Assembly (NCBI GenBank): GCA_938014245.1
Contig: CALLSD010000062.1
Span: 1-64,000, forward strand
Length of the DNA: 64,000 nt
From: an uncultured Actinomyces sp.
Lineage (GTDB): Bacteria > Actinomycetota > Actinomycetes > Actinomycetales > Actinomycetaceae
Direction of reading: 5' to 3'
A model generated the notes under the pieces. That model saw only the letters and a list, made by a program, of their open reading frames with translations. It ran no database searches and was not told the DNA's origin. Positions 43,089 through 52,938 of this stretch are shown piece after piece (positions within the stretch are counted from its first letter, which is position 1; each line of letters starts with the position of its first letter). The position numbers were made by a program, and so were the translations under genes.

Positions 43089-44279
43089 TCACGGGGCGGA
43101 GCACTGAACGAGCTCGCCCTCGCCCGCGATACGCAAGTGGTGTTCCGCGGCAGAGATGAAGACGGCCTCGCCTTGCCCCAGCGTGCACTCCCCCGCTTCG
43201 GTCGACAAACTCAAGCGACCACGGGTAACGAGAGCGATGCGCGGCCCCTCACCCGGGACACGCAAAGCGGTGAGTTCAGGGGTGCAGGTCGTCACGGTGA
43301 GTTCGAATTCTTGCGCGGGAGCGAGGAAGCGATCCGAGTGTGGGCTGGGGTGCTCGGGAGCGAGGCGAATCGGCGGGAGCGCCGAAAATTCAGCGATTTC
43401 CACCAATTGCGCGCTATCGACGTGCTTGTGGGTGAGACCCGCGCGAATAACGTTATCCGAGGCCGCCATGACCTCAACGCCCAGGCCTCGCTGGTAGGCG
43501 TGAATTTGGCGCGGCGGAATGTAGGCCGCTTCGCCCGCACGCAAAGACACAGGATTCATGAGGAACGCCAGGATGATTCCCGCGTCACCGCCGTGCGCGG
43601 CCTCGAGCTCACACACCAGTTGGTCCGCACGAAGCGAAGGCGATTCTCCCGCTTCGAGGCGGCTCCGGCAGGCGGCGACAAACTCTTCCACCAGCGGCGG
43701 CGTCACTGGTGAATCGATATCGAAGACCCACGAGGCCAAGGAACGCAAGCCCCCGCGAACCGTGGAGAGGTTCAGGCGACGGCGGAGCAATTCGGCCAGC
43801 TCCCCATCCAGCCCTTCGAGGAGTCGCCGCGCCTTTCGAGGCACTCTAAAGCCAATGAGCGCGTCGAAATCGGTCAAGGCGTAGAGCATCTCGGGCTTGT
43901 GGTTCATGTCCCGGTAGGAGCGGTTCGGAGCCGTACGCTCGATTCCGAGGACTTCTTCGCGCAGGTAGCCTTCACGCGCGATTTCCTTGGTGGGATGAAC
44001 CTGAAGAGAGAGTGTCTCATCGGGTGCGATGACCTTCATGAGGAAGGGCAGGTTGGTTCCGAAGGCGTAGAGGATGCCCGAGCCAAGGGCTTTCTTCGGG
44101 TCCTGCGCAATGAGGTCACCCAGGGTTCGCCCATCGTTGATGAGTGTTGGACCATCTGGGTGATTGCCAAACCAGAGCTCCGAAACAGGCCTGGGACCGG
44201 GGGTTTCACCCAAGAATTCAGCGATTGCGCTCTGTGAGCCCCAATCGTCAAACTTGCGCCAGCCCTGCAGCTGTTCCAT
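43089..44279 (-). CDS. manA: Mannose-6-phosphate isomerase, class I
   Basis: A 396-residue zinc cupin-fold isomerase linking fructose-6-phosphate to mannose-6-phosphate. Landmarks are SELWFGNHPDGP, LPFLMKVIAPDETLSLQVHPTK (zinc histidine and glutamine), NHKPEMLYALT and YIPPRQIHAYQRGLGVEVMAASDNVIRAGLT. It would supply mannose for glycan or GDP-mannose synthesis. Confidence 0.94.
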   Translation of the reverse strand: MEQLQGWRKFDDWGSQSAIAEFLGETPGPRPVSELWFGNHPDGPTLINDGRTLGDLIAQDPKKALGSGILYAFGTNLPFLMKVIAPDETLSLQVHPTKEIAREGYLREEVLGIERTAPNRSYRDMNHKPEMLYALTDFDALIGFRVPRKARRLLEGLDGELAELLRRRLNLSTVRGGLRSLASWVFDIDSPVTPPLVEEFVAACRSRLEAGESPSLRADQLVCELEAAHGGDAGIILAFLMNPVSLRAGEAAYIPPRQIHAYQRGLGVEVMAASDNVIRAGLTHKHVDSAQLVEIAEFSALPPIRLAPEHPSPHSDRFLAPAQEFELTVTTCTPELTALRVPGEGPRIALVTRGRLSLSTEAGECTLGQGEAVFISAAEHHLRIAGEGELVQCSAP

Positions 44280-44377
44280 CTGGTCTCCTCAGCCTTCCAT
44301 GACACCGAGGTCCGTGCGTCGTTGGAGAACAACGAGTGGACGACGTTTTTCCGAAACGCTCGGTATGTGTGAAAAGT

Positions 44378-46183
44378 TTAGCGTGTCCGCTCTTCGCGTT
44401 CAGCGAGAGCGCGTAACGCTCCACCCGATTCGTAGAGTTCATCCCAGGTTCCGCTCTCCACAATGCGGCCCGAATCCATGACGATGATGCTGTCGGCATC
44501 GCGAATGGTGTCCAGGCGGTGTGCGACGACGATCAGGGTCTTATCGCTGGTGCGACGGCGAATCCCAGCCAGCACGCGCACTTCGGTTTCGCGATCAACT
44601 TGGGAGGTCGCCTCGTCAAGGATCATGATGGGGGTTTCGCGCAGGAGCGCGCGGGCAAGGGCCAGACGCTGGCGCTGACCGCCGGAGATGCGCTCGCCCA
44701 TTTCGCCGACTTTAGTGTCGATTCCTTCGCTTTCCGAGGCGATCCACTCGCTGAGGTCAACCGCCTCCAGTGCGTCGTTCAGTTCAGCATCGCTTGCGTC
44801 GGGACGTGCAAGCAGAAGGTTTGCACGGATTGAATCGTTGAAGACGTGCGCGCGCTGCGGGGCCAGGGTGACAACAGAACGAATGTGATCTTGAGTGTCC
44901 TCACGCAGGTCCACTCCCCCGATGCTGATCGATCCAGAGTCCGGATCCCACACGCGGGCGAGCAGAGCAGCAAGTGTCGACTTACCCGAGCCCGATGCGC
45001 CGACGATTGCAGTTGTTGAGCCGGCAGGAATAGTGACGGTCACGTCGTGGAGGACTTGGGGGCGATGGTTCTCGTATCCTTCTGAGTCATCTTGAAGGCC
45101 TGAAGCTATAGCAACCTGCGGGTAGGTAAAGTCCACGCCCGTAATCTGAAGATCGCCGCTGCCAGCGATGGGGCGAGGGGCTTCCGGATCGGGAACCAGT
45201 GGTTCGCGATCGGTCACCGCGAAGATTCGCGCCGCCGAGGCGTAGGCCTGATCCAGATCCGCGGTGAGATCCTCAACCGCCAAAACCGGTGCAAAAGAGG
45301 CCAGTGCAACGCCCAAGGACATGGTGACCTGCGCGATGCTCAGTTTGCCCGAGGGGTAAGCCGAGCAGGCGACAAGGAGCTGAGCGACGACAGCCAGGGG
45401 AAGCAGCGCTTGATTAAAGCCTCGTCGAACGGCAATCCAGAAAGAGGTCTTGTACTGAGCTTGGAAAATGTATTCTTCCAGCTCGTCAGCCATTTCCTTC
45501 ATGCGATGTTCCTGCGCACCGAAAGCAATGACTTCGCGCACGCCTTGAACCGAGTCGGTGACGTGGTGCGAAAGCCTGCCACGTGTTGCGCGAAGTACTT
45601 GCGCAGCTTCGTCGGTGGTCTTACCACCGAGGGTCGGAACACAAATCCCTGCCAGGACAAGGAAAGGTGCCAGAACAAAAGCATTGAGCGGCGAGATTGC
45701 CACGCCCATCCACACGACAGTCCCGATGGGAACGATCACGGCCGTTGCCAGGGGCACCAGGGTGTGTGCGAAGAAAACCTCAACGCGATCGACGTCTTTC
45801 GTGACTCGCGACAAAAGGTCACCGGTATCTGCACCCTCGGTCATCGCCGGGGCCTGAGGTTCCAGCGAATCAAAGAAGTAGTTGCGCAGGAGGGCCAAAG
45901 AACGGAAAGCAACGTAGTGTCCCGCGTATTGCTCAAGGTAGCGGAACAATGCCTTGAGCAGGGACATGATCACCAGCGCCCACACTACCCATGACAGGGT
46001 GACCGAGGCCGGATCCGAGGCATACGAACCCAATGCCCATGTTCCCACTGCAAAGAGCGCGATCCCCAAAACCAGCGCAACGATACGCGCAAGGAGAGAG
46101 AAAACAAGCGGGAAAAGGACGGGACGAGCGACGCGAATGAGGCGGCGCGAGAGGTCCATGCGCGTGAAGTTCTGGGGGTTCAT
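44378..46183 (-). CDS. ABC transporter permease/ATP-binding protein (heterodimer half 2)
   Basis: A 601-residue type I ABC exporter half: six membrane helices then a nucleotide-binding domain. The latter has Walker A GASGSGKST (about 400), signature RISGGQRQRLALARALL, Walker B PIMILDEATS and VVAHRLDTIRDAD. The membrane part somewhat resembles CydC-type proteins. Its start overlaps the partner's stop (ATGA), so the two form a heterodimer. Substrate is unknown. Confidence 0.88.
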   Translation of the reverse strand: MNPQNFTRMDLSRRLIRVARPVLFPLVFSLLARIVALVLGIALFAVGTWALGSYASDPASVTLSWVVWALVIMSLLKALFRYLEQYAGHYVAFRSLALLRNYFFDSLEPQAPAMTEGADTGDLLSRVTKDVDRVEVFFAHTLVPLATAVIVPIGTVVWMGVAISPLNAFVLAPFLVLAGICVPTLGGKTTDEAAQVLRATRGRLSHHVTDSVQGVREVIAFGAQEHRMKEMADELEEYIFQAQYKTSFWIAVRRGFNQALLPLAVVAQLLVACSAYPSGKLSIAQVTMSLGVALASFAPVLAVEDLTADLDQAYASAARIFAVTDREPLVPDPEAPRPIAGSGDLQITGVDFTYPQVAIASGLQDDSEGYENHRPQVLHDVTVTIPAGSTTAIVGASGSGKSTLAALLARVWDPDSGSISIGGVDLREDTQDHIRSVVTLAPQRAHVFNDSIRANLLLARPDASDAELNDALEAVDLSEWIASESEGIDTKVGEMGERISGGQRQRLALARALLRETPIMILDEATSQVDRETEVRVLAGIRRRTSDKTLIVVAHRLDTIRDADSIIVMDSGRIVESGTWDELYESGGALRALAEREERTR

Positions 46184-47886
46184 CGAAGTTCCCCCTCCTT
46201 CAGTTCAACCTGGCGGTCTGCGTGGGCAATCGTTGCTCCTCGGTGAGAGATTGTGATGGTCGTACGCCCCCGTGCAACGGTATCGATGGCGTTAAGAATC
46301 TGTCTTTCACTTTCCAAATCGACGTGTGCAGTGGGTTCATCAAGCAGAAGGATTGGGGCATCTTTGATAAACGCCCTGGCAAGTGCGACGCGCTGTGCTT
46401 CACCGCCTGAGAGCGCCAATCCCTTATCGCCGACGCGGGTATCCAAGCCCTCGGGAAGCCTCGCCATAAGATCGTCGAGGCCGACGGTACGCAATGCCGT
46501 GAGGATCTCCTCATCGCTCGCTGCAGGGTTGGCGATCAAGATGTTCGCGCGCAAAGTGTCAGAGAAAAGGTAGGTGGTTTGTTCAACGACGGCGATTTGC
46601 GAACGAACCCATTGCAGAGGCACCTGGGAGATATCAACGCCATTAATGAAGATGGATCCCTCGCTGGGACGGTGGTGCGCCTGGATCAGGCTTGAAAGCG
46701 TTGACTTTCCAGCGCCCGAGGTACCCGTGATCGCAATGTGTTCACCGGGGGCGACGCAAAGGGAAGCATTTTCAAGAATCGGGAGGTCGGCCTCGTAACC
46801 AAAAGAAACGCTGTCGATGCGTACTTCTCCGGGTGCGGGAACGACTGCGGGAGAAAGAGCACCGTGTTCTGCGGGGTCGACGACCTCTGGGGTCTCGCTG
46901 GTGAAGCGTTTGATTTCGCGGGTCGCAGCGATACCGCCCATGCCGATGTAGAAGAACTGACCGATACGGTCCAGGGGGTCGAGCATGATCGAGGAGAGCA
47001 GGACAAGCGTGACGGCTTGACCGATTGTGAACCAACCATCGCTCAGACGCCAGTAGGCAAGTGCGGTCGCACCGGTAATCATTCCCAGCGAGAAAACACC
47101 GTCAACCACCAGCAGGACCATCTGGTTTCCGGCAAGGTAGCGCATGACTTTCCGGCGAACATTTTCTGCGGCCTGTGCAAGGGTGCGGCCCACGCGCTTT
47201 CCAGCTCCGATGTAGGACAGCGTTGAAAGCCCCTGGATCGCGTCTAGTTCTTGAGCAGCAAGCGCGCGAGAGGACGCACGATAGCGGGTGGAAACCGGGC
47301 GAAATGCCCTTTGGAAAGCACCGACAGTAAGGGGAACAACGGGAATGGAGATTGCCAAGACCGCGGCCGATACCCAGTCGAAAGTAAATACGACTGCAAC
47401 GACCATGATCGGCGTGATCAGTGAGGCCAGCATGGGTGCAATGAAGGTGCCCCGATAGTTCGAGCTACGTTCCACTCCGTCGGTCGCAGTGTTGACGATG
47501 CGACCCGAACGTTCCTTCGTGCGCTCGCTGACACCCAAGCGGAAAACCTGGGCGACCATGGCGTGACGTAGACGTGGTTCTTCTGCGCGCAGGCGTGTAC
47601 CTCCCGAGAAGGAAGCGCTAAACGCCATCATTCCTGCTGCTAAGGCTAAGAGTGAAAGGTATCCCAGTGACGGGAGACTGATATTGCCGCTGATGAGAGC
47701 ATCAATGACTAAACCGAGCTCGATGTAGAGAATGATCAGGAACATCGCAGGCAGCAGATTTTTGATGATCTCGATGACGTTCGCCATCCGCTGTTTCAGG
47801 AAAGGCTGCGGTAGTGCGCTTGGCGAGGCGTTGAGCTCCGGTCCCATCGATTCGCTCTCCTCATCTGGCTTTATAACATCATTCAT
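46180..47886 (-). CDS. ABC transporter permease/ATP-binding protein (heterodimer half 1)
   Basis: A 568-residue ABC exporter half. Walker A TGTSGAGKST, the signature ALSGGEAQRVALARAF, Walker B PILLLDEPTAHVD and H-loop TISHRGATIAH are intact. The signature deviates from LSGGQ to LSGGE, and the partner keeps ISGGQ, as in asymmetric exporters. It is translated first, followed by the overlapping partner. Confidence 0.88.
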   Translation of the reverse strand: MNDVIKPDEESESMGPELNASPSALPQPFLKQRMANVIEIIKNLLPAMFLIILYIELGLVIDALISGNISLPSLGYLSLLALAAGMMAFSASFSGGTRLRAEEPRLRHAMVAQVFRLGVSERTKERSGRIVNTATDGVERSSNYRGTFIAPMLASLITPIMVVAVVFTFDWVSAAVLAISIPVVPLTVGAFQRAFRPVSTRYRASSRALAAQELDAIQGLSTLSYIGAGKRVGRTLAQAAENVRRKVMRYLAGNQMVLLVVDGVFSLGMITGATALAYWRLSDGWFTIGQAVTLVLLSSIMLDPLDRIGQFFYIGMGGIAATREIKRFTSETPEVVDPAEHGALSPAVVPAPGEVRIDSVSFGYEADLPILENASLCVAPGEHIAITGTSGAGKSTLSSLIQAHHRPSEGSIFINGVDISQVPLQWVRSQIAVVEQTTYLFSDTLRANILIANPAASDEEILTALRTVGLDDLMARLPEGLDTRVGDKGLALSGGEAQRVALARAFIKDAPILLLDEPTAHVDLESERQILNAIDTVARGRTTITISHRGATIAHADRQVELKEGELR

Positions 47887-47966
47887 TATGACTCTACTTA
47901 GGACTACCTTAGCTTCTTAATGACAGAAAGTCATATAGAAGGTTGGAGCAAGTAAAGAGGGTGCAT

Positions 47967-48000
47967 AAAGGGGCGTTCGGATTACTCCGAACGCCCCTTT
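47967..48000 (-). terminator. Terminator between ilvE and the ABC pair
   Basis: A 15-bp perfect stem AAAGGGGCGTTCGGA / TCCGAACGCCCCTTT around a four-base loop. It lies 80 bp after ilvE and about 80 bp before the ABC gene start, so it ends the ilvE message. Confidence 0.85.
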
Positions 48001-48079
48001 ATTAAGGTTTACAACGCAAACTCGCGGGCACGCCCACGCTTAAGTGCGCGGGAAGGCGGCCACGGCCTCGTCAATCAGG

Positions 48080-49231
48080 TCAGGCCAGACGGTACATCCA
48101 GCCGAAGGGATCCTCCGCGCGACCCATCTGGATATCCGTGATGTCCTTCCAGATCTGGTGGGTGACGGGACCCGCGGGAAGCTCGACGTCAAAATCGTCC
48201 GAGGCGAGGCGAGCAATCGGCGTCACGACTGCAGCGGTACCACAGGCGAAGATCTCAGCGACCGAGCCATTCTTAATGCCCTCGACCAGGTCAGCAAGAG
48301 CGATAGATTCCTCGGTTACCGGCACACCACGCGAACGCAGCAGTCGGCAGATCGCGCTACGGGTGCCACCCTCGAGGATCACGCCGGTGAGCTTGGGGGT
48401 ACGCACGCTTCCATCGGCCATGACGACGAACATATTCATTCCGCCGAGCTCTTCGAGGTACTTGTGCTCGTAGGTATCCAGGTAGCAGACCTGCTTGAAA
48501 CCGCGCTCTGCGGCCAGGTTCTGCGGGAGCAGCGAGGCCGCGTAGTTACCGCCAGCCTTTGCCGAACCGGTTCCACCAGGGCCGGCGCGGTGGTAGTGCT
48601 TTTCAACCCAAATGGACACGCCAGTCTGAGTGCCCGACTTGAAGTAGGGACCAACCGGGGAGCCGATGACGTAGAAGTCAACCTGGTGAGCGGAGCGCAC
48701 ACCAAGGAAGGGCTCGGACGCGAAGGTGAAGGGACGCAGGTAGAGAGAGGATCCTTCAGCACCCGGAACCCACTTTTCGTCCGCACGCACGTAGTTGACG
48801 AGCGCGCCCACGAAGTCCTCGCGGTCCAGTTGAGGCATGGCGAGACGCCAATTCGAGTGGTTCATACGCGCGGCATTGAAGCCGGGACGGAAGGTCCAAA
48901 TGCTGCCGTCGGAGTGACGGTAGGCCTTGATACCTTCGAAGGCCGACTGGCCGTAGTGAAGGACAGCTGCAGCAGGAGACAGATCAAGAGGACCGAAGGG
49001 AATGACCTCACGCTGGCCCCATCCGGTTTCAGGCGTCCAGCGCATGTGTGCCATGTGATCGGTGAAAACTGTTCCGAAGTTCAGTTCCTCCATGGCCTTT
49101 TCGTAATCCGCCTGCGGGGTCGGATTCGGGTTCTGGGTCAGCGGGAAACGACCAGCCAGTTCATCTGCCGAAGGCAGAGGCTCCTCCCCCAATCGCTCCA
49201 ATTCGGTGGGAGTGTGCTGCGTTTCTGTCAT
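48080..49231 (-). CDS. ilvE: Branched-chain amino acid aminotransferase
   Basis: A 383-residue class IV PLP aminotransferase. The cofactor lysine is K225 in GSAKAGGNYAAS. FGPLDLSPAAAVLHYGQSAFEGIKAYR and ELGGMNMFVVM are typical of the long actinobacterial IlvE. It catalyses the last step of Leu/Ile/Val synthesis or the first of breakdown. It lies 133 bp downstream of leuB on the same strand. Confidence 0.95.
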   Translation of the reverse strand: MTETQHTPTELERLGEEPLPSADELAGRFPLTQNPNPTPQADYEKAMEELNFGTVFTDHMAHMRWTPETGWGQREVIPFGPLDLSPAAAVLHYGQSAFEGIKAYRHSDGSIWTFRPGFNAARMNHSNWRLAMPQLDREDFVGALVNYVRADEKWVPGAEGSSLYLRPFTFASEPFLGVRSAHQVDFYVIGSPVGPYFKSGTQTGVSIWVEKHYHRAGPGGTGSAKAGGNYAASLLPQNLAAERGFKQVCYLDTYEHKYLEELGGMNMFVVMADGSVRTPKLTGVILEGGTRSAICRLLRSRGVPVTEESIALADLVEGIKNGSVAEIFACGTAAVVTPIARLASDDFDVELPAGPVTHQIWKDITDIQMGRAEDPFGWMYRLA

Positions 49232-49364
49232 CGTGTCCTCCTCAAAAGCTGAAGTGCTTTCAGAATATTCCCCTTGCGGGGGTCAAGCATAAGGTGGTCC
49301 GCCATCTGACCCGTTGGGGCGGTGCGCGCGACTCTCGGCTCCCACTCCCCCGGGCACGGCCTCG

Positions 49365-50423
49365 TCAGCGGCGAATCAGCGCGACCAGGTCGTTGCCGAT
49401 CTGCTCGGTCGTACGTACCAAAGGATCACCAGCGGAGTTAGCGGCCGCACGGTTGCGCATGTCTTCTTCAATCGCGTCCATGATCGCGCGCGACTGATCG
49501 GCATAGCCGAGGTGATTGAGCATGAGCGCAACAGAGGCAATGGTTGCGGTCGGGTCCGCCTTGCCCTGGCCCGCAATGTCGGGCGCCGAGCCGTGGACGG
49601 GCTCGAACATTGAGGGGTGCGCGCCTTCGGGGTTGATATTCCCCGAGGCCGAAAGGCCAACGCCGCCAGTGACGGCTCCCGCCTCATCGGTCAAGATGTC
49701 GCCGAAGAGATTGTCAGTAACGATGACATCGAAACGGCCTGGATCAGTCACCATGTAGATCGTTGCGGCATCAATGTGACAGTAGTCGACGCGGACCTGC
49801 GGGTATTCGCGGCCCACTTCCTCGACAATCCGGCTCCACAGCCCCCCGGCGAAGACCAAAACGTTGTGCTTATGGACCAGTGTGAGGTGGTGAGCCGGAC
49901 GGGCTGCTGCCTGTTCGAATGCGTAGCGCACCAGGCGCTCAACGCCAAAGGCCGTATTGACGGAGATCTCCTGCGCGACCTCGTGAATCGTTCCCTTTCG
50001 CAGGGTTCCACCGTTTCCAGCGTAAAGGCTTTCAGTGCCCTCGCGCACGACGATGAAATCAATGTCTCCGGGGTTCGCCAGCGGGGTCGGGACGCCCGGA
50101 TAGTAGTGCGAGGGGCGCAGATTGACATAGTGGTCCAGTGAGAAGCGGAGCTTGAGGAGCAGGCCGCGCTCAAGAACACCTGAGGGGACCGACGGATCGC
50201 CAATCGCGCCCAAGAGGATGGCATCGTGCTGGTCGATGACCTCGAGGTCCGTGTCGGTGAGGATCTCGCCAGTGCGGTGATAGCGGCGCGCGCCAAGATC
50301 GAATTCTGTGTACTGCAGTGTGACATCAAAGGGAATGACAGCTTCCAGAGCCTTGATGCCTTCGGGGACGATTTCCTGCCCGATGCCGTCACCGGGGATT
50401 ACTGCGAGTTTCAGATTTGTCAT
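49365..50423 (-). CDS. leuB: 3-isopropylmalate dehydrogenase
   Basis: A 352-residue NAD-dependent beta-decarboxylating dehydrogenase. LAVIPGDGIGQEIVPEG opens the protein. RFSLDHYVNLRPSHYYPG, VHKHNVLVFAGGLW (lysine-bearing), TDNLFGDILTDEAGAVTGG and EPVHGSAPDIAGQGKADPTATI are diagnostic. The longer frame upstream is rejected; the ATG at 50423 gives the standard start, though its ribosome site is weak. No copy of the leuC-type palindrome was seen upstream. Confidence 0.95.
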   Translation of the reverse strand: MTNLKLAVIPGDGIGQEIVPEGIKALEAVIPFDVTLQYTEFDLGARRYHRTGEILTDTDLEVIDQHDAILLGAIGDPSVPSGVLERGLLLKLRFSLDHYVNLRPSHYYPGVPTPLANPGDIDFIVVREGTESLYAGNGGTLRKGTIHEVAQEISVNTAFGVERLVRYAFEQAAARPAHHLTLVHKHNVLVFAGGLWSRIVEEVGREYPQVRVDYCHIDAATIYMVTDPGRFDVIVTDNLFGDILTDEAGAVTGGVGLSASGNINPEGAHPSMFEPVHGSAPDIAGQGKADPTATIASVALMLNHLGYADQSRAIMDAIEEDMRNRAAANSAGDPLVRTTEQIGNDLVALIRR

Positions 50424-50963
50424 GCTGCCATTGTTGCGCGGGGGCGGCAGGTCGGCAGAAGGTGTCCATATTTCGGGGTGGTTGTGGGGCGGTGCACGCG
50501 GGGGTGGCAGGCGGCCGCGGGGCAAAGCCAGCCTCGGCCTCGTGCACATGCCTCGTGTGCCCAGCGCCAAACCGGCCGCAGCCTAGTGCTCACTCCACGG
50601 GTCAACTCGCACGACAGAGTCATACCTCGGCTTAATCCCAAGCCCTACGAACCGAGCTGTGCGCGATCGACACAACGCGGAAGCATTGGCACCACTTGGC
50701 GGCATCGCATAGCCCAAAAACCGCGATTCCCGTCCTCCAAACAGTGTCAATCGCGCCAAACAGTGTCAATCCGATCGGACGACACCGGATTTCGCTATGA
50801 AAACCCGGCGCAAACCACGAAACAGCTCTAAACCGCCCCAACACCACCCGAAAGTCTCGCTTCGCACGCAACGAACATATCCACAGCGCAGGATTTCAAC
50901 GATTCATCCACAGGTTTCGCTCGAAAAACACAAAGCCCTCTCCCCTACGCCCAGACTGTCACT
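50424..50963. other. 540-bp intergenic region
   Basis: No credible gene was seen. It holds the upstream region of leuB and of the plus-strand DUF559-type gene. A 16-bp direct repeat CCAAACAGTGTCAATC occurs at 50737-50752 and 50756-50771; on the minus strand each contains TTGACA. Two DnaA-box-like words, ATATCCACA (50877-50885) and TCATCCACA (50904-50912), each differ by one base from the consensus. Confidence 0.4.
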
Positions 50964-51644
50964 ATGACTATGCAACTGCCGCACGTGATGCTGAGCTATC
51001 GCGGGAGTTCTTCCACCAGCTCCCCTCTCAAGGGACAATTCCGCTTGTACCGCGGCGCTTACGTCCAGTTGCCTTTTGATCCGAGCAGTGCAAAACCGTG
51101 GGATATCTGGAAGTCAATTGCACTGGCACGCATTATTGCGTCAGTCCAGCAAGGAGATCCGACGCCGCTCGTCGTCGGCACCTCTGCTCTTCTCCTGCAT
51201 GATGTCCAGGGCTGGATCGCGAACCCGAATGTCGAGTTATATCAGCCGCAGCGCCGGACAAGTCAGCTCATTCCGCCGTTTAGATGCGCGGCAAAGCCCG
51301 TGCCCGCGGTTCGGCGAGTCTATCGACGTGGCCCGCCGATTACCTCGGAACGCGCGCGGGTTTCAGGTTTGCTTACCGAGCACCCCTACGATGCGCTGAT
51401 CCGCTGCGCGATGCACGATGACGCACTGCAGGCATTTGCACTGGGATGCAGCGCCCTCCACAAGTGGGCTGGATTCAGTAATTTTTCGCAAGATGCCTGC
51501 CGAGGCCGCGCGGAAGACATACGAAAAGCGATCCTTTCGCGTTTAGAACGCGCGAAGGGACGCCGCGGCTATGCCCGCGCGCAACGGATCCTGAGCGCAA
51601 TCGACCCAGGGTGTAGCAACCCTGCCGAGGCCGCGCTTGCGTAG
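50964..51644 (+). CDS. N-terminal half of a split actinobacterial DUF559-type protein
   Basis: 226 residues ending at an amber codon. It resembles the N-terminal part of actinobacterial proteins in which a helical AbiEi-like region precedes a C-terminal DUF559 nuclease-like domain (SALLLHDVQGWI and SERARVSGLL... are seen). The reading frame is unbroken past the TAG into the next entry. The downstream part cannot be translated without readthrough or correction. Confidence 0.5.
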   Translation: MTMQLPHVMLSYRGSSSTSSPLKGQFRLYRGAYVQLPFDPSSAKPWDIWKSIALARIIASVQQGDPTPLVVGTSALLLHDVQGWIANPNVELYQPQRRTSQLIPPFRCAAKPVPAVRRVYRRGPPITSERARVSGLLTEHPYDALIRCAMHDDALQAFALGCSALHKWAGFSNFSQDACRGRAEDIRKAILSRLERAKGRRGYARAQRILSAIDPGCSNPAEAALA

Positions 51645-52055
51645 GTGGTTCGCGCACTGTGTCCCTACGACTTTTCGACGCAGTATGAGTTTTCTGCAGG
51701 CGGACGACCTCTCTTCGCTGATATCGCGATTCCGCGGCGCAAACTCATCATCGAGTTTGATGGGATCGAGAAACTGGGGTCAACACAAGGAGAATTCGAC
51801 CGCGCAAAACGCTCGTGGGTTCAACGCGAGCAGGCACTACAAGACCAGGGCTGGTATTTCCTTCGAGTCAATTGGCAAGATTTCAATGATTGGAATGAGC
51901 TACGCAGACGAATTAGCTCTGCGATCGGGGTAGCCTCGAAGCCTATTCCCGCTCGTTACGCGCTGATGTGGGAGCCGCCAAGCGAACGGTGTGACGGAGA
52001 AGGACGGCGCTTTCGAGGCCACGAATGGCATGGGTCGGACGAAAGCTGGACTTAA
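51645..52055 (+). pseudogene. DUF559 (Vsr-like endonuclease-fold) half, in-frame after amber stop
   Basis: 136 codons in the same frame as the previous entry, beginning immediately after TAG with GTG. The segment GGRPLFADIAIPRRKLIIEFDGIEK, with a conserved D and E, and WYFLRVNWQDF match the DUF559/PD-(D/E)xK-like fold. There is no ribosome site at the GTG. It is likely a disrupted gene or, less likely, expressed by amber readthrough. Confidence 0.55.
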
Positions 52056-52120
52056 AATTAGTTTTCCGCATGTGCGCCAAACCAGCACGAACTGAAGGCG
52101 GGAGTCAGTAGCATAATCCC

Positions 52121-52786
52121 ATGTCGACAACCATTGATGTTTATCCGACAATAGATGCCCTGCCTCTTGTTGAGGAGATTCGTGGGCGCACACAGGAGCT
52201 ATTTCAAACATTGTTGAACCGTCACGGTATCGGTTCAACAATCGAGGTTAAAGCTTTCTATCCCTCTTCAGCGGATATACCAATTAAGTACGTTGAAATC
52301 GACACGGTGTGGACACCAGATTTGTATCTGGGCTTCGAATATTCGATTGATGGGATCTGGGATTCGGATTCTTGGCCTAGTTGTTCTTTCGTCGAAGATG
52401 ACGATCGAATTAGCGAAGAAGACTTGACTGACCCACCTGACTACAAACCGGAGCACCTTGGCTTGTGGTACATCGTTGAAGAATTCGAAGATATTGTTCC
52501 TCCAACTCGACTGGCAAAAATTCTGGCACAAGACCACTACTGGTCCGACGAACGTAACTTTGGTGGCCCTCCCGTTGCTTCAACCGGTTACGGTTTGGTT
52601 TGCGCAGCTCTGGCTGAAGCAACCGATGGAATCATCGCCTCATTTGACTGTGCATTCGACGAAAAGCACAACGGCGAAACCGCCGAGGAGTTTCTTGCCT
52701 GGTGGGGTGACAGGCAAATCGATTTCTATGGCGAGGATGCGTTCAGAAATCCGCGAGGGAAAAGATACCAACTAGTCATTGGGTAG
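52121..52786 (+). CDS. Hypothetical protein, 221 aa
   Basis: Not recognised. It is a strongly acidic soluble protein, rich in Trp, Asp and Glu, with no signal peptide or membrane segment. Motifs are VWTPDLYLGFEYSIDGIWDSD, SERNFGGPPVAS-like and TAEEFLAWWGDRQIDF. Its base composition is lower in GC than its neighbours. It may be accessory or horizontally acquired. It sits between the split DUF559 gene and an MHS transporter operon. Confidence 0.6.
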   Translation: MSTTIDVYPTIDALPLVEEIRGRTQELFQTLLNRHGIGSTIEVKAFYPSSADIPIKYVEIDTVWTPDLYLGFEYSIDGIWDSDSWPSCSFVEDDDRISEEDLTDPPDYKPEHLGLWYIVEEFEDIVPPTRLAKILAQDHYWSDERNFGGPPVASTGYGLVCAALAEATDGIIASFDCAFDEKHNGETAEEFLAWWGDRQIDFYGEDAFRNPRGKRYQLVIG

Positions 52787-52938
52787 AAAGCTCGTGCACG
52801 TGCCCCCAGATGCGGCCGGTGCGCAAGAATACTCATGGACAACCACCTGTGAACCGAACGACAGGTGGAAACGACCGCGACTCCCACGAATGCACCCTGA
52901 TCACCAAAAACTTCCCAAATCCGGCCGGGCAGCGCCTC

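Noticed and set aside
48044..49252. A 402-codon plus-strand frame
   Set aside because: Antisense to ilvE; no family motif and no ribosome site.
50424..50963. Replication origin from DnaA-like boxes
   Set aside because: Only two imperfect boxes and no dnaA/dnaN neighbourhood; not enough for oriC.
49232..50963. T-box or leucine attenuator upstream of leuB or ilvE
   Set aside because: No leucine-rich leader peptide or T-box sequence was found.
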